A stretch of 64,000 nucleotides of DNA from Gleimia europaea ACS-120-V-Col10b (GCF_000411155.1 NZ_KE150266.1:124001-188000), one strand, 5' to 3'; shown: positions 27,830 through 37,489, numbered from the stretch's first letter. The notes: a model not told the origin generated them from the letters alone. Numbers and translations: made by a program.

Positions 27830-28423
27830 TCAGGCATGCGGAATCGGTTCGATCTCAAATGGGTGATCGTCATCGATGTAGGTTCCGGCCGTGCGGGCAA
27901 TCAGCTTTAGCCACGCCGCCATGTGCGGGCCAAGATCATTCGTTGCGGGTGACCATGAGGCGCGCATTTCGATCTCCACCTCGGAGCCAGACAGCTTCAG
28001 GCCTCCAAACGTGTCAGATAATTCTCGCGTAACCGTGCCGTTCATGTTGTGCGCGTTAGCGCCAGCATCATCGAGGGCGTCGTGAGCCCAACTCCACACG
28101 ACCTCACCAAGTAGAGGATCGGTGCCCATCTCGGGCTCCACCTGTGAGCGCGCGTGCATGATTATACGGAACCGCGAGTTCCAACCGGGCTGCCCATCGG
28201 GGTCAAACAGCACCACGAAACGGCCGGTCGCAACGGGAAGCTCATCTTCTTCCGCCTGCGTGAATGCTCTAAGTGCAGCCGCGTACGGGGCGATTTTGCG
28301 CGGGGCGGGCACTTCCTGCAACTCGATGCCGGGTTCAACCGCGACGGAACGTAAACTGAGCAGGGCCTCAACGAACTCTTGCGGAGGCGAAACTCGCGGG
28401 GACGCGCTGACTTCGGCTAACAC
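27830..28423 (-). CDS. DUF3000 family protein
   Basis: 197 residues, DUF3000, always found next to rnd in Actinobacteria. Conserved pieces are EVPAPRKIAPYAAAL, GRFVVLFDPDGQPGW and TREVSDTFGGL-like sequence (here TRELSDTFGGL). The function is unknown. The start is GTG. A TAGCCT box ends 6 nt upstream and no ribosome binding site is present, again the leaderless arrangement. It is divergent from the ATP-grasp gene, with about 190 nt between the two starts. Confidence 0.85.
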   Translation of the reverse strand: MLAEVSASPRVSPPQEFVEALLSLRSVAVEPGIELQEVPAPRKIAPYAAALRAFTQAEEDELPVATGRFVVLFDPDGQPGWNSRFRIIMHARSQVEPEMGTDPLLGEVVWSWAHDALDDAGANAHNMNGTVTRELSDTFGGLKLSGSEVEIEMRASWSPATNDLGPHMAAWLKLIARTAGTYIDDDHPFEIEPIPHA

Positions 28424-28535
28424 ACATTTAGGCTACGAGCACCGCTGGGCTTTTCGGCTACGGCGCGCCCAGAGAGGTAAAAGAAAACGCCCGGTCGGAA
28501 CAAAATGGCACTTTGCGCGGGGATTGTTGGGCCCA

Positions 28536-28576
28536 CCGCTTTGTAAGTCCAACCAAAGCGGATGTTGCACTAGACT
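28536..28576 (+). promoter_or_regulatory. Inverted repeat and -10 box upstream of the ATP-grasp gene
   Basis: CCGCTTTG (28536-28543) and CAAAGCGG (28554-28561) form a perfect 8-bp inverted repeat with a 10-nt spacer. A candidate -10 box TAGACT follows at 28571-28576. The repeat covers the -35 region, which is a suitable place for a repressor or activator. No known regulator consensus is recognised. Confidence 0.45.
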
Positions 28577-28613
28577 TGATGGAGTTAAAGCCGGCTGTCT
28601 AAAGGAGCTAGCA

Positions 28614-29837
28614 GTGGACGTTCGCAATGCAGATACAAGCCGATTCGAAGGGCTACCTGTGATTCTTGGCGGAGGCGTGGAAGCCTACGCGCTTGCCCGC
28701 CAGTTCAACGACGCTTACAACACTCGCGTGGTGTGCATTTCCACCGCGCCCTCTAAGGCCGTGATTTACTCCAATTTCATTGACTGGGTGCCCGTCGAAG
28801 ACGCCAGCACAAACAGCGGCGTGCTCGGCGTTTTGAATCAGGTTGCAAAAAATTACTCGCAGCGTCCCTTAATACTTATGACGAACTCTGACGCGCAGAT
28901 CGCGAATCTAGTAGAAGTACGCGACCGGTTACCTGAGGGATACAAGATTGCGCTACCTTCCTCCCAGACGCTCGCGGCAGTGTCCGACAAGGCCTCGTTT
29001 AAGACGATTTGCGAGGCGGCCGGCATCTCCACCGCGCGTTTTGCAACGGTTAAAGCCGGATGCCGTGGCGTCGATCTGAACTACCCGGTGGTGGCCAAGC
29101 CCGCGCTTTCGGCCGAGTTTGACCTACTGGATATGCCAGACAAACACAAGGTCTACTATTTTGACACTCCCGCGCAACTCGATGATTTCCTGGCGCAGCT
29201 AGACAGCTACGGGTATGCCGGCGATTTCGTTATTGAAGAGTACATTCCCGGTGGTGATAGCCAGATCCGTTCCATTACCGCGTATGTGAACACCAAAGGC
29301 AAGCTGGTGATGCTTGTGCACGCGCGCGTTGGCCTGCAAGATCACCGTCCGAGCCTGGTTGGCAACCCGGTGGCCATGGTTACTGGCCCGGACGAAGGTT
29401 TGTTCAACCAGGTGAAAACATTTTTTGAAAAAGTTGATTACGAGGGCTTTGCCAACTTTGACATCAAGATCGATCCACGCGATGGGGTCGCATACTTCCT
29501 TGAAGTTAATCCGCGCATCGGACGCAACTCCGGATACGTGTTTGCTGGGGGAGTAAACCCTATGAGCGTCCTCGTTGACGACCTCTTGCATGGCATAGAC
29601 AGTGAGTTGAAAATAGGTACTCGAGAAGCCCTCTATGCCCTCGTGCCCGTGCGGGTTGCAACAAAGTGGTGTGATGACCGCGAACTTGCCGAGCGCATGA
29701 AGACACTCGCGCCGAAGCGGCTCTTCAACCCGCTGAAGAATCCGAAGGACCGCTCGCTAAAACGCGTGGCTTTCCTAGCTGCCAGGGATCTGCGCCTGAC
29801 GCAGGTGTTTGAAAAGTTCCCGCCAACCGAGCTCTAA
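28614..29837 (+). CDS. ATP-grasp carboxylate-amine ligase (D-aspartate ligase-like)
   Basis: 407 residues, ATP-grasp fold: N-terminal LPVILGGGVEAYALAR, then a central ATP-binding part (PVVAKPALSAEFDL, DFVIEEYIPGGDSQIRS) and metal ligands near FLEVNPRIGRNSGYV. The N-terminal pattern (V-I/L-L-G-G plus Y-x-x-A-R) resembles the D-aspartate ligase that adds D-Asp to the peptidoglycan precursor in Enterococcus faecium; that is only a family-level likeness. It probably joins a carboxylate to an amine with ATP hydrolysis. A role in cell wall bridge synthesis is inference, helped by a FemX-type gene at 45909. The GTG start follows AAAGGAG. The reading frame is open far upstream without coding character. 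Confidence 0.7.
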   Translation: MDVRNADTSRFEGLPVILGGGVEAYALARQFNDAYNTRVVCISTAPSKAVIYSNFIDWVPVEDASTNSGVLGVLNQVAKNYSQRPLILMTNSDAQIANLVEVRDRLPEGYKIALPSSQTLAAVSDKASFKTICEAAGISTARFATVKAGCRGVDLNYPVVAKPALSAEFDLLDMPDKHKVYYFDTPAQLDDFLAQLDSYGYAGDFVIEEYIPGGDSQIRSITAYVNTKGKLVMLVHARVGLQDHRPSLVGNPVAMVTGPDEGLFNQVKTFFEKVDYEGFANFDIKIDPRDGVAYFLEVNPRIGRNSGYVFAGGVNPMSVLVDDLLHGIDSELKIGTREALYALVPVRVATKWCDDRELAERMKTLAPKRLFNPLKNPKDRSLKRVAFLAARDLRLTQVFEKFPPTEL

Positions 29838-29856
29838 ATAGGCGCCGTTATTGTCT

Positions 29857-29897
29857 GTAAAGCTACCTCGTGCAAGGTTGTGCGCGGGGAGCTTTAC
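29857..29897. terminator. Stem-loop between converging ATP-grasp and treZ genes
   Basis: GTAAAGCT (29857-29864) pairs with AGCTTTAC (29890-29897), extended inside by CCTCG with CGGGG. Located in the 102-nt gap between converging genes. Confidence 0.6.
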
Positions 29898-29939
29898 ATT
29901 TGACTTATAGCGAACTAGCGGTATGGCTAAGGCCGGTAG

Positions 29940-31679
29940 CTAACTGTTGTATATCGCGGCTTCCCCGGGCTGTAGATCGCCCGCGTTACCAGACCAAGTC
30001 AAGATGAGGCGCTGCTTCTCGCCTACGGCAGGGCGGGCCGTGCTAGCGCCCATGTTTACTATCACTTCGAGGTGTCCGCTACGCATCCGCAACAGATCCT
30101 CGTCAAAACGCACTTGCATTGGTTTACCGGTGGTTGCTTCTTCCTTGCGAATCTGTATCAGCTTCTTGTACCACGCGAGCATCCGCTTGCCGGCCTCGCA
30201 CTGCGCTGTTTGCCAGTCCAGCTTCGACGCTGCAAACGTGGAGCGAACCGTAGGATCTGGAACCGTCACCTTGCGGCCATAAATGGAGTCAAAACCATGC
30301 GAGGCGAACTCAGCGCGGCGCCCATCACGCATAGCGCGAGCCATCTCCTCATCACCCTCTTGGTCAGAAAAGAACAAGAACGGGCTGCGCGAGGCCCACT
30401 CTTCACCTTGGAACAGCATTGGCGTGAAGGAGGAGAGCAAAACCAGCGCGGCAACCGAACCTAGCTGCGCATCGGAGAGTACCTGCGAGGGGCGATCGCC
30501 AATCGCGCGATTGCCCACCTGATCGTGATTTTGTGACGAAATCACGAATCGACGCCGATCTATGTCTTTAGAGACGGGAGCGCCCCACATTTTCCCCCGG
30601 AATGACGAGTACGTGCCGGCGTGGAAAAAGACGTCTTCAAACGCTGCCACGAGCGCTTCACGCGGTTCAAAATCAGCGTAGTAGCCGTGGGTTTCGCCCG
30701 TGAATGCAGCGTGGAGGGCATGGTGCACGTCGTCATCCCACTGTGCGTCCATGCCTCGGCCGCCCTTATCGGTTGGGGTGACCATTATTGGATCATTTAG
30801 GTCAGATTCGGCGATCAGCGTGAACGTGCGTCCCGTCTGAGCCTCCAACTTGGCCACGTCATCGGAAAGTTCGGCGAGGAAGTGATAGCTAGAATCATCA
30901 TCTAGGGCGTGTACGGCATCTAGGCGTAGTGCATCCACCCCCATGTTGCGCAACCAGTGCAAGGCTGCACCCTTCAAAAATTCACGCGTATGGACGGCGT
31001 TATCGCCGTCAAGATCGAGCGCCGCTCCCCATGGTGTCTCGTGCTTGCTCGAATAGTAGTTGTCGAGCGCAGCGATGTAGTTTCCCACCGGGCCGAAATG
31101 ATTCAAAACGAGGTCTAAACACACCGCGATGCCAAGGTCATGGGCGGCCTCAACAAAGTGAACAAACCCATCGGGGCCGCCATACGCCTCGTGTACTGCG
31201 TACAGGCTCACCCCGTCATATCCCCACCCAAATGTGCCGGGAAATGGTGCAACGGGCATTACCTCAACTACCTGCACGCCCAGGTCAGCTAGGTGCCCAA
31301 GTTTGTGTGCTGCGGCTTCGAGCGTTCCCTCGGGCGTGAAAGTGCCAATATGGATCTCCATGAACACTTTTCCCAGCAAATCACCGGCATCGAAATGTTT
31401 GATTTTTGGTGGCTGCCACGTTTGTGCGGGGCCGTGCACGCCAGCGGGGCGGCGTAGTGCGCGAGGGTCCGCAACGGGCGCGCCCCCATCCACGCTGTAG
31501 CGGTAGGTAGCGCCAGGGGGGAGTGGGGAGGGGCTAACCCACCATCCCCCGTAGTTTTTCATTTCTAACTCGTGAGTGCCTTCGAACTCGTAATGCACAG
31601 TTATTGACTTCGCGGTCGATGACCATACTGGGACGAGGTCGCGACCAGGAGTGTCCACAAAATTCTTTGGTATGCTCAC
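29940..31679 (-). CDS. treZ: Malto-oligosyltrehalose trehalohydrolase
   Basis: 579 residues, GH13 family. It releases trehalose from the malto-oligosyltrehalose made by TreY. Motifs: an N-terminal starch-binding-like domain (WWVSPSPLPPGATYRYSVDGG), CLDLVLNHFGPVGN, DALRLDAVHA with the nucleophile Asp, LIAESDLNDP with the acid Glu, and SSQNHDQVGNRA. The GTG start follows GAGGAAAG that overlaps the end of treY, 3 nt away. It is last in the operon glgX-treY-treZ, which makes trehalose from glycogen or maltodextrin. A hairpin at its 3' side separates it from the converging ATP-grasp gene. Confidence 0.93.
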   Translation of the reverse strand: MSIPKNFVDTPGRDLVPVWSSTAKSITVHYEFEGTHELEMKNYGGWWVSPSPLPPGATYRYSVDGGAPVADPRALRRPAGVHGPAQTWQPPKIKHFDAGDLLGKVFMEIHIGTFTPEGTLEAAAHKLGHLADLGVQVVEVMPVAPFPGTFGWGYDGVSLYAVHEAYGGPDGFVHFVEAAHDLGIAVCLDLVLNHFGPVGNYIAALDNYYSSKHETPWGAALDLDGDNAVHTREFLKGAALHWLRNMGVDALRLDAVHALDDDSSYHFLAELSDDVAKLEAQTGRTFTLIAESDLNDPIMVTPTDKGGRGMDAQWDDDVHHALHAAFTGETHGYYADFEPREALVAAFEDVFFHAGTYSSFRGKMWGAPVSKDIDRRRFVISSQNHDQVGNRAIGDRPSQVLSDAQLGSVAALVLLSSFTPMLFQGEEWASRSPFLFFSDQEGDEEMARAMRDGRRAEFASHGFDSIYGRKVTVPDPTVRSTFAASKLDWQTAQCEAGKRMLAWYKKLIQIRKEEATTGKPMQVRFDEDLLRMRSGHLEVIVNMGASTARPAVGEKQRLILTWSGNAGDLQPGEAAIYNS

Positions 31680-31682
31680 GAC

Positions 31683-34184
31683 TTAACTTTCCTCGATCTT
31701 TTTAAGTACGGCTACCGGGAAAGTGTCGAGCAGATCGGTGGCGGCAGCAGCGCCACCGGCGAAAACCTCACTGGTGAACACGTCTTGCCACTTGCCATCG
31801 GGTAGAACAACCGAGACTTCGTCCCAACCGCCAATCTCATCAAGAGCTGCCTTTCGCCTGGTAGCAACCGTGACAACGCGAGGATCGCCCGAGAGCGTGC
31901 GGGCAAATGCGACGCAGTGGCCCGAAGAGGTGGGCAGTGCCTGATAGCCCGAATCTTTAGATACGAACACACTGGGCATGTCACGGCGAAGCCGTAACAG
32001 TGAGGCCGTAATCAGCATCTTTTCTTCATCTAGGCTTTGCGGGGAGGACGTAAATACCTTGTCCAGAATTTGTGAAAGCTCCGTGAAGTTCACGGGCCTA
32101 CGGTTGTCGGGATCCACGAGAGAAGTCGCGGTGATTTCCGTTCCCTGATACACGTCGGCAACGCCAGGCAAGGTCAGTTGCAATGCTTTCATGGAAAGGA
32201 TGACCGAGCGCAGCAGGTCCGTGTTGGATTCACACCATTCGTTCAGAAGTTCGATGATCTGTGGATCGCCGATGATGGTGCAGGCGTATTCCAAGAAATC
32301 CTTTTCCAGGCGTTCATCAGGGCCGGTCCAAGATGTCCACTCTTTTTGTTCGCGAATGGCTTTGGTGAGGTACCTGCTCAGCCTGTCGGCGGTGATGCGA
32401 TCAGTCGTTCCCCAAGTGCCCACAATTGTTTGCCACATGAGGTTTTCCGCGCGCCCATTAATGTTTGCTGGGCGGTATTCGCGCGAGAGGGCACGCATTT
32501 CGTTCAGCAGGCTAGCCCAGTCTTTGGAGCGCTGTGAAAGGAGCGAAATGCGTGCGCGGACGTCCTCGCCCCTCTTGGTGTCGTGCGTGGTGCCGCATGT
32601 CATGGTAGCCGCCCAGTTGCTTTGTAGCTTGGACTCAAAGGCGTGGAAGCGGTCAATGTCGATGCTGAACACCTCGGGCGTCGATCCTACCTCGTTGAGC
32701 GAAGTCATGTGTGTCCAGCGGTAAAAGGCCGTGTCTTCTACGCCCTTAGCCTGCACGGCTCCGCAGATTTGTTGGAAGCGCACCATCACTTCGCGCCGGC
32801 GCTCATCACTCACATCTAGGCCGGCGGAGCCCACCTCATCGCCCAGAACAAGAGCCACGATGACGTCCATGGCATCGTCAAGGTCATGGTCGAGCCGGGT
32901 GCGGGCACGTTCGGCGGCGCCCTCTACAACCGCGCGAGTCGCATCGGAAACGGGTTCGAATGCCCCAACGTAGGCGCGGTAGCGGTCAAACTCAATCACG
33001 AGTTCGCGCAGGCAATCGATGAGGGAACGGAACGTGTAGTCACGCAGGCGGATATCTTCTTGACAGATCTGCCAGATCAAGGTGCCAACGCGGCGCACTT
33101 CTGCCGCCAGTGAGGTGTCAATAATTTGCGCTTTCGCCTCCCGAATGATCGCTGGAAGTGAGGAGGGGGAATCGCCGGCAATGTTCTGCATGATCGCCCC
33201 CAGCGGCATCGCCCCTGCTGGATCGGTCAGGAGCGCGTGTAGCCTCCACGCCGTGTCGTAGCCGGTGGTGCCCGCCACGGGCCAGTTGGAGGGTAACTCT
33301 TCGTCACCTTCCAGAATTTTCTCGGCAACAATCCACTGGCCGCCTGTGGCCTCGTGCAATCTCTTGAAGTATTCGGTTGGATTTGCGAGGCCGTCCGGGT
33401 GGTCTACGCGTAACCCGTCGATGTATCCAGTTTGGACCAGGTCGAGGATCAGTGCGTGAGTGGCTTGGAACACTTCCTCTTGCTCTACGCGCAGGCCAGC
33501 AAGTGTGCCAACGTCAAAGAACCTACGGTAGTTTAGTTCTTCGTCCGCCACTTTCCAATGCGCGAGGCGGTAGTGCTGGCGTTCGATGAGCACCGACAGG
33601 GGTAGTGATTCGGTGCCTTTGGCAACCGGGAATACGTGCTCGTAGTAGGTAAGAACCCACTGCTCGCCGTATTGAGGTTCGGTTGGGACCACCATTTTTG
33701 CAAGCTGAATCTCTTGGTCTGCAAGTACCTGGCCAATGCGTTTGCCAAGTACGGGCATCAGGATAGGGCTGTCGATGTCAACGTCGAACCAGTTAGCGTA
33801 TCCTGATTTGGCGCCGTGTTTGAGCACGGACCACATCGCCTTGTTGTGCCATACCGGAGTGGGGACTGCCATGTGGTTTGGCACGATATCAACGATGACG
33901 TGCAGGCCAAGTTCATGGGCGCGATCAGCAAATTTTTTGAAAGCGTCCAATCCGCCCAGCTGAGCTGAAATGTGGGTGTGATCCACCACGTCATAACCGT
34001 GCAGGCTACCGGGCGCCGCTTGCAAGATGGGCGCAAGATAAACGTCCGTCACCCCAAGCTCAACCAGGTAGGGTAGCACCTCCTCAGCCGCGCTAAAGGG
34101 GAAGTTTTCGTTCACCTGAAGCCGGTATGTGGAAATGGGGGTGCGTTTTCCGTTAGCTGGAAGGTGGGGGTGTGGGTTATTCAT
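31683..34184 (-). CDS. treY: Malto-oligosyltrehalose synthase
   Basis: 833 residues, GH13 glucosyl mutase that converts the reducing-end alpha-1,4 bond of a maltodextrin to alpha-1,1. Motifs are STYRLQVNENFPF near the N-terminus, VDIVPNHMAV, DGLRVDHPDGLANP with the nucleophile Asp, and WIVAEKILEGDE with the catalytic Glu. The start overlaps the glgX stop by 8 nt, and its ribosome binding region (GAGGTAAC) lies inside glgX, so translation is coupled. Length is normal for actinobacterial TreY. Confidence 0.94.
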   Translation of the reverse strand: MNNPHPHLPANGKRTPISTYRLQVNENFPFSAAEEVLPYLVELGVTDVYLAPILQAAPGSLHGYDVVDHTHISAQLGGLDAFKKFADRAHELGLHVIVDIVPNHMAVPTPVWHNKAMWSVLKHGAKSGYANWFDVDIDSPILMPVLGKRIGQVLADQEIQLAKMVVPTEPQYGEQWVLTYYEHVFPVAKGTESLPLSVLIERQHYRLAHWKVADEELNYRRFFDVGTLAGLRVEQEEVFQATHALILDLVQTGYIDGLRVDHPDGLANPTEYFKRLHEATGGQWIVAEKILEGDEELPSNWPVAGTTGYDTAWRLHALLTDPAGAMPLGAIMQNIAGDSPSSLPAIIREAKAQIIDTSLAAEVRRVGTLIWQICQEDIRLRDYTFRSLIDCLRELVIEFDRYRAYVGAFEPVSDATRAVVEGAAERARTRLDHDLDDAMDVIVALVLGDEVGSAGLDVSDERRREVMVRFQQICGAVQAKGVEDTAFYRWTHMTSLNEVGSTPEVFSIDIDRFHAFESKLQSNWAATMTCGTTHDTKRGEDVRARISLLSQRSKDWASLLNEMRALSREYRPANINGRAENLMWQTIVGTWGTTDRITADRLSRYLTKAIREQKEWTSWTGPDERLEKDFLEYACTIIGDPQIIELLNEWCESNTDLLRSVILSMKALQLTLPGVADVYQGTEITATSLVDPDNRRPVNFTELSQILDKVFTSSPQSLDEEKMLITASLLRLRRDMPSVFVSKDSGYQALPTSSGHCVAFARTLSGDPRVVTVATRRKAALDEIGGWDEVSVVLPDGKWQDVFTSEVFAGGAAAATDLLDTFPVAVLKKIEES

Positions 34185-36294
34185 CTTCGTTACCTCGCGG
34201 GCTCCTAAGAATGTGTATCGACCTGGCTGTAACTCTCACCTTAGCGTTAGCGCTGTATTTCGACCCGTCGGAGTCGTCAGCCGTATTAATGACTGTGCTC
34301 CAGGTTTGTCCGTAGGTTTGCTTTGGAAGCGTGAAATCGATGTCGTCGGGAGAGGCATTAAAACAGAGAATGAAATCATCGTCGATGATTTCCCGGCCGC
34401 GCTCGTCAGGTTCATTAATTGCCAAGCCGTTGAGGAAGATCATTGTGGATCTTGCCCATGCCTGGTCCCATTCCTCTTCGGTCATGTGCTGTCCGCTGGA
34501 ATTAAACCATTCTATTTCGCCCAGATCAGACTCGCCGCCGCGCTTAGCTAGTCCCTTGAAGAAGCGCCTGCGGCGGAACACGGGGTGGTCGTGGCGCAAC
34601 TCGATGACACGGTTTGCGAAAGCTAGTAGCTCCTTTTGATCCGAATCAAGTTCCCAATCCACCCATGAGATCTCGTTGTCCTGGCAATACGTGTTGTTAT
34701 TACCACCTTGGGTGCGGCCCATCTCATCGCCGTGGGAGATCATGGGCACGCCTTGCGAGACTGCCAAAGTGGTGAGGAAGTTGCGCTGCTGGCGTAGCCG
34801 CAGTTTCATTATTTCCGGGTCATCGGTGGGGCCTTCAACGCCGTGGTTCCATGACCGGTTGTTGGATTCTCCGTCACGTCCGTCTTCACCGTTAGCTTCG
34901 TTGTGTTTGTCGTTGTAAGTAACCAGGTCGCGCATGGTGAAACCGTCGTGGGCGGTCACGAAGTTGATCGATGCCATGGGCAGGCGCCCGGAATGTTCGT
35001 AAAGGTCAGCGGAGCCGGAAATGCGAGAGGCAAAGGCGGGCAGGGAAGAAAACTCGCCGCGCCAAAAGTCACGCACGGTGTCTCGGTACTGTCCGTTCCA
35101 TTCGGACCACAGGGGTGGGAATCCTCCCACCTGGTACCCGCCGACACCCACGTCCCACGGTTCAGCAATAAGTTTTACCTGCGAGACGATGGGGTCTTGG
35201 TGGATCAGATCGAAGAAGGCAGAGAGGCGATCCACCTCGTGAAACTGTCTTGCGAGCGTGGAGGCAAGGTCAAAGCGGAAGCCATCCACGTGCATTTCAG
35301 TTACCCAGTACCGTAGCGAATCCATGATTAGCTGCAGTACGTGGGGTGAGTTCATCAGTAGCGAGTTGCCGGTACCCGTCGTGTCAAAATAGTGGCGCTT
35401 ATCTTCGTCAACTAGGCGATAGTAGTTGGCATTGTCAAGGCCACGAAATGACAGGGTGGGGCCCATGTGGTTACCCTCCGCCGTGTGGTTGTAAACGACG
35501 TCGAGGATCACTTCGATACCGGCCTCGTGATAGGCCTTAACCATTTGTTTGAACTCTTGTACCTGTTGGCCACCGCCTTGAGTGGCGTACGCGTTATGAG
35601 GCGCAAAGAATCCAATCGTGTTGTACCCCCAGTAGTTCGACAACCCTTTTTCTTGCAGGTACGGGTCGTTTACAAACTGGTGCACCGGCATGAGTTCGAC
35701 GGCGGTGATGCCCAGCTCGCAAAGGTGTTCGATAACTGCTGGGTGCGCCATGCCCGCATAGGTACCTTTGATCTCGTTTGGAATGTCGGGATGGCGCGCC
35801 GTCATACCTTTGACGTGAGCTTCGTAGATGACCGTGTTGTGGTACTCGTGGTTTGGGGGACGGTCGTGACCCCAATCAAAGAAGGGGTTAATGACGATTG
35901 AGACCATAGTGTCTGCAATCGAGTCCTCCTCGTTGCGTTCACTTGGATCTTCAAATTTGTACGAATATAGGGATTGCGAGGTGGTCACTTGGCCATCGAT
36001 TGCTTTGGCGTACGGGTCAAGCAAAAGTTTAGTGGGGTCGCACCGGTGCCCGTTCTCGGGGTCATACGGGCCGTACACGCGGTAGCCGTAGCGTTGTCCG
36101 GGAAGAATACCGGGCAGGTAGGCGTGCCACACGTGGGCATCGACTTCGGTGAGAGCGATGCGCTGTTCGTTGCGTTCTTCGTCCAGCAGACATAGCTCCA
36201 CCGAGTCTGCCACGGAAGAAAATACTGCGAAGTTAGTTCCCGTTCCGTCGAATGTAGCGCCGAGCGGGTAGGGTTCTCCAGGCCAAATTTGCAT
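34177..36294 (-). CDS. glgX: Glycogen debranching enzyme (GlgX/TreX type)
   Basis: 705 residues, GH13_11 isoamylase-type debrancher that hydrolyses alpha-1,6 branches of glycogen or limit dextrins to give linear chains for TreY. An N-terminal CBM48 domain begins PGEPYPLGATFDGTGTNFAV. Catalytic motifs are EVILDVVYNHTAEGNH, DGFRFDLAST, KLIAEPWDVG and FVTAHDGFTMRD. First gene of the operon glgX-treY-treZ, all overlapping or a few nt apart. The ATG has a weak GAAG site. An inverted repeat lies 61-86 nt upstream. Confidence 0.93.
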   Translation of the reverse strand: MQIWPGEPYPLGATFDGTGTNFAVFSSVADSVELCLLDEERNEQRIALTEVDAHVWHAYLPGILPGQRYGYRVYGPYDPENGHRCDPTKLLLDPYAKAIDGQVTTSQSLYSYKFEDPSERNEEDSIADTMVSIVINPFFDWGHDRPPNHEYHNTVIYEAHVKGMTARHPDIPNEIKGTYAGMAHPAVIEHLCELGITAVELMPVHQFVNDPYLQEKGLSNYWGYNTIGFFAPHNAYATQGGGQQVQEFKQMVKAYHEAGIEVILDVVYNHTAEGNHMGPTLSFRGLDNANYYRLVDEDKRHYFDTTGTGNSLLMNSPHVLQLIMDSLRYWVTEMHVDGFRFDLASTLARQFHEVDRLSAFFDLIHQDPIVSQVKLIAEPWDVGVGGYQVGGFPPLWSEWNGQYRDTVRDFWRGEFSSLPAFASRISGSADLYEHSGRLPMASINFVTAHDGFTMRDLVTYNDKHNEANGEDGRDGESNNRSWNHGVEGPTDDPEIMKLRLRQQRNFLTTLAVSQGVPMISHGDEMGRTQGGNNNTYCQDNEISWVDWELDSDQKELLAFANRVIELRHDHPVFRRRRFFKGLAKRGGESDLGEIEWFNSSGQHMTEEEWDQAWARSTMIFLNGLAINEPDERGREIIDDDFILCFNASPDDIDFTLPKQTYGQTWSTVINTADDSDGSKYSANAKVRVTARSIHILRSPRGNEDE

Positions 36295-36354
36295 ACTTCT
36301 AGCGTGTCATACTCTTTGGCGGCAAGCTATGCGATGCGGTGCATTGTTTATTTT

Positions 36355-36380
36355 GTCGCATAAATCGTATTTGATGCGAC
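36355..36380 (-). promoter_or_regulatory. Inverted repeat upstream of the glgX-treYZ operon
   Basis: GTCGCAT (36355-36361) and ATGCGAC (36374-36380), with a 12-nt AT-rich spacer. It lies 61-86 nt before the glgX start and 15 nt after the end of the ABC ATPase gene. No T-run follows the repeat on either strand, so an operator is more likely than a terminator. Confidence 0.45.
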
Positions 36381-36394
36381 GAAAGTGTTAGCGG

Positions 36395-37489
36395 CTAGGT
36401 TTGGGCGGGTAATGCCCAAAGCAGGTCCTCGCGCAGAGTGATACTGACGCGTTCGCCTTCGCTACCGGCAAGCTCGTTCGCTTGAACCTCCGCGCTGATC
36501 GCCCCGCGTTCGGTTTCTATGCGAAGCCGGTAGGTTTCGCCCGTGTATATGCTTTGAACTATCTGTCCGATGTTACCGCGGATAGGAAATCGGGAGGCAG
36601 ATTTGGCGGGCTGTATATCTACCGAGTCGGGGTATCCAACGATGACGATCGGCACCTCCTCACCCTCGTTAATATATGGCGATGCGGCGATGGTGAGGTT
36701 GTTGCCAAGAACATGCGCATTCGCCACCACCTGGCCGGAAACTAGCCTCCTCGCATTTGCAGAGGCGGAAATGATCGTGGTTGCACCAAGGTGTTTAGCA
36801 ATTGAAAGGGTTGCGGGCCCGTCGTGAATTTCTTGCGGCAGGTCATCTTGCACGATGCGCCCGTCTTCCATGTAGATAATGCGGTCTGCGATAGAGAAGG
36901 CTTCTTTCACGTCGTGTGTGATGTAAATGGACGCGCAGTTCATTCGTTTGTGTACGCGCAGGATTTCGCTGCGCAGGGTTTTGGCGGAGAATGCGTCAAC
37001 GTGGGCCAGTGGCTCATCAAAGAGGAGTACTTGCGGCCGGCGCACTAGGGTTCTGGCTAGGGACACCTTTTGGCGTTGACCGGTGGAAAGCTCTGCCGGG
37101 TAGTGATATGCCAAGTCGCGAATGTTCAACACGGTCATTGCCACAAGAATCTGCTCGTCAGGAGTCGAATCGAACAGGTCGCGGTTTACGGCAAAAGCGA
37201 TGTTTTGCTGCACGGTCATGTGGCCAAAGAGCGCGGGCGAATCCATGACCATTGCGCTGGGACGCTGCTGGGGCGGGAGAAAGCTGACGTCCTTATCTCC
37301 CATGCGCACCGTGCCCGAGCCCGGACGCGTGAGGCCGCTAATGACTCGCAAAAGTGTGGATTTGCCTGCGCCGGAGGGGCCAAGGAGAACAACAAGTTCG
37401 CCGGGATAGACCGCAAGATCGATGTCTTGAAGCACGCGGCGGCCGTGGCGGTTGAGGTTCAGATTTTGCAGGCTCAAGCTGGGTTTCAA
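36395..37489 (-). CDS. ABC transporter ATP-binding protein (FbpC/AfuC type)
   Basis: 364 residues. Walker A is GPSGAGKS (37-44), the Q-loop follows, the signature is LSTGQRQKVSLAR (a variant of LSGGQ), Walker B ends VLLFDEP, and the switch His lies in YITHDVKEA. A TOBE domain occupies about residues 240-360. It energises the transporter formed with the fused permease upstream. The start is TTG, supported by GGAGG 6 nt before it and by a TTGA overlap with the permease stop. The family includes Fe3+, thiamine and sugar-phosphate importers; substrate inferred from neighbours only. Confidence 0.87.
   Translation of the reverse strand: MKPSLSLQNLNLNRHGRRVLQDIDLAVYPGELVVLLGPSGAGKSTLLRVISGLTRPGSGTVRMGDKDVSFLPPQQRPSAMVMDSPALFGHMTVQQNIAFAVNRDLFDSTPDEQILVAMTVLNIRDLAYHYPAELSTGQRQKVSLARTLVRRPQVLLFDEPLAHVDAFSAKTLRSEILRVHKRMNCASIYITHDVKEAFSIADRIIYMEDGRIVQDDLPQEIHDGPATLSIAKHLGATTIISASANARRLVSGQVVANAHVLGNNLTIAASPYINEGEEVPIVIVGYPDSVDIQPAKSASRFPIRGNIGQIVQSIYTGETYRLRIETERGAISAEVQANELAGSEGERVSITLREDLLWALPAQT

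Noticed and set aside
28122..28613. 164-codon upstream extension of the ATP-grasp gene
   Set aside because: It overlaps DUF3000 on the other strand and the promoter repeat; AAAGGAG at 28601 defines the real start.
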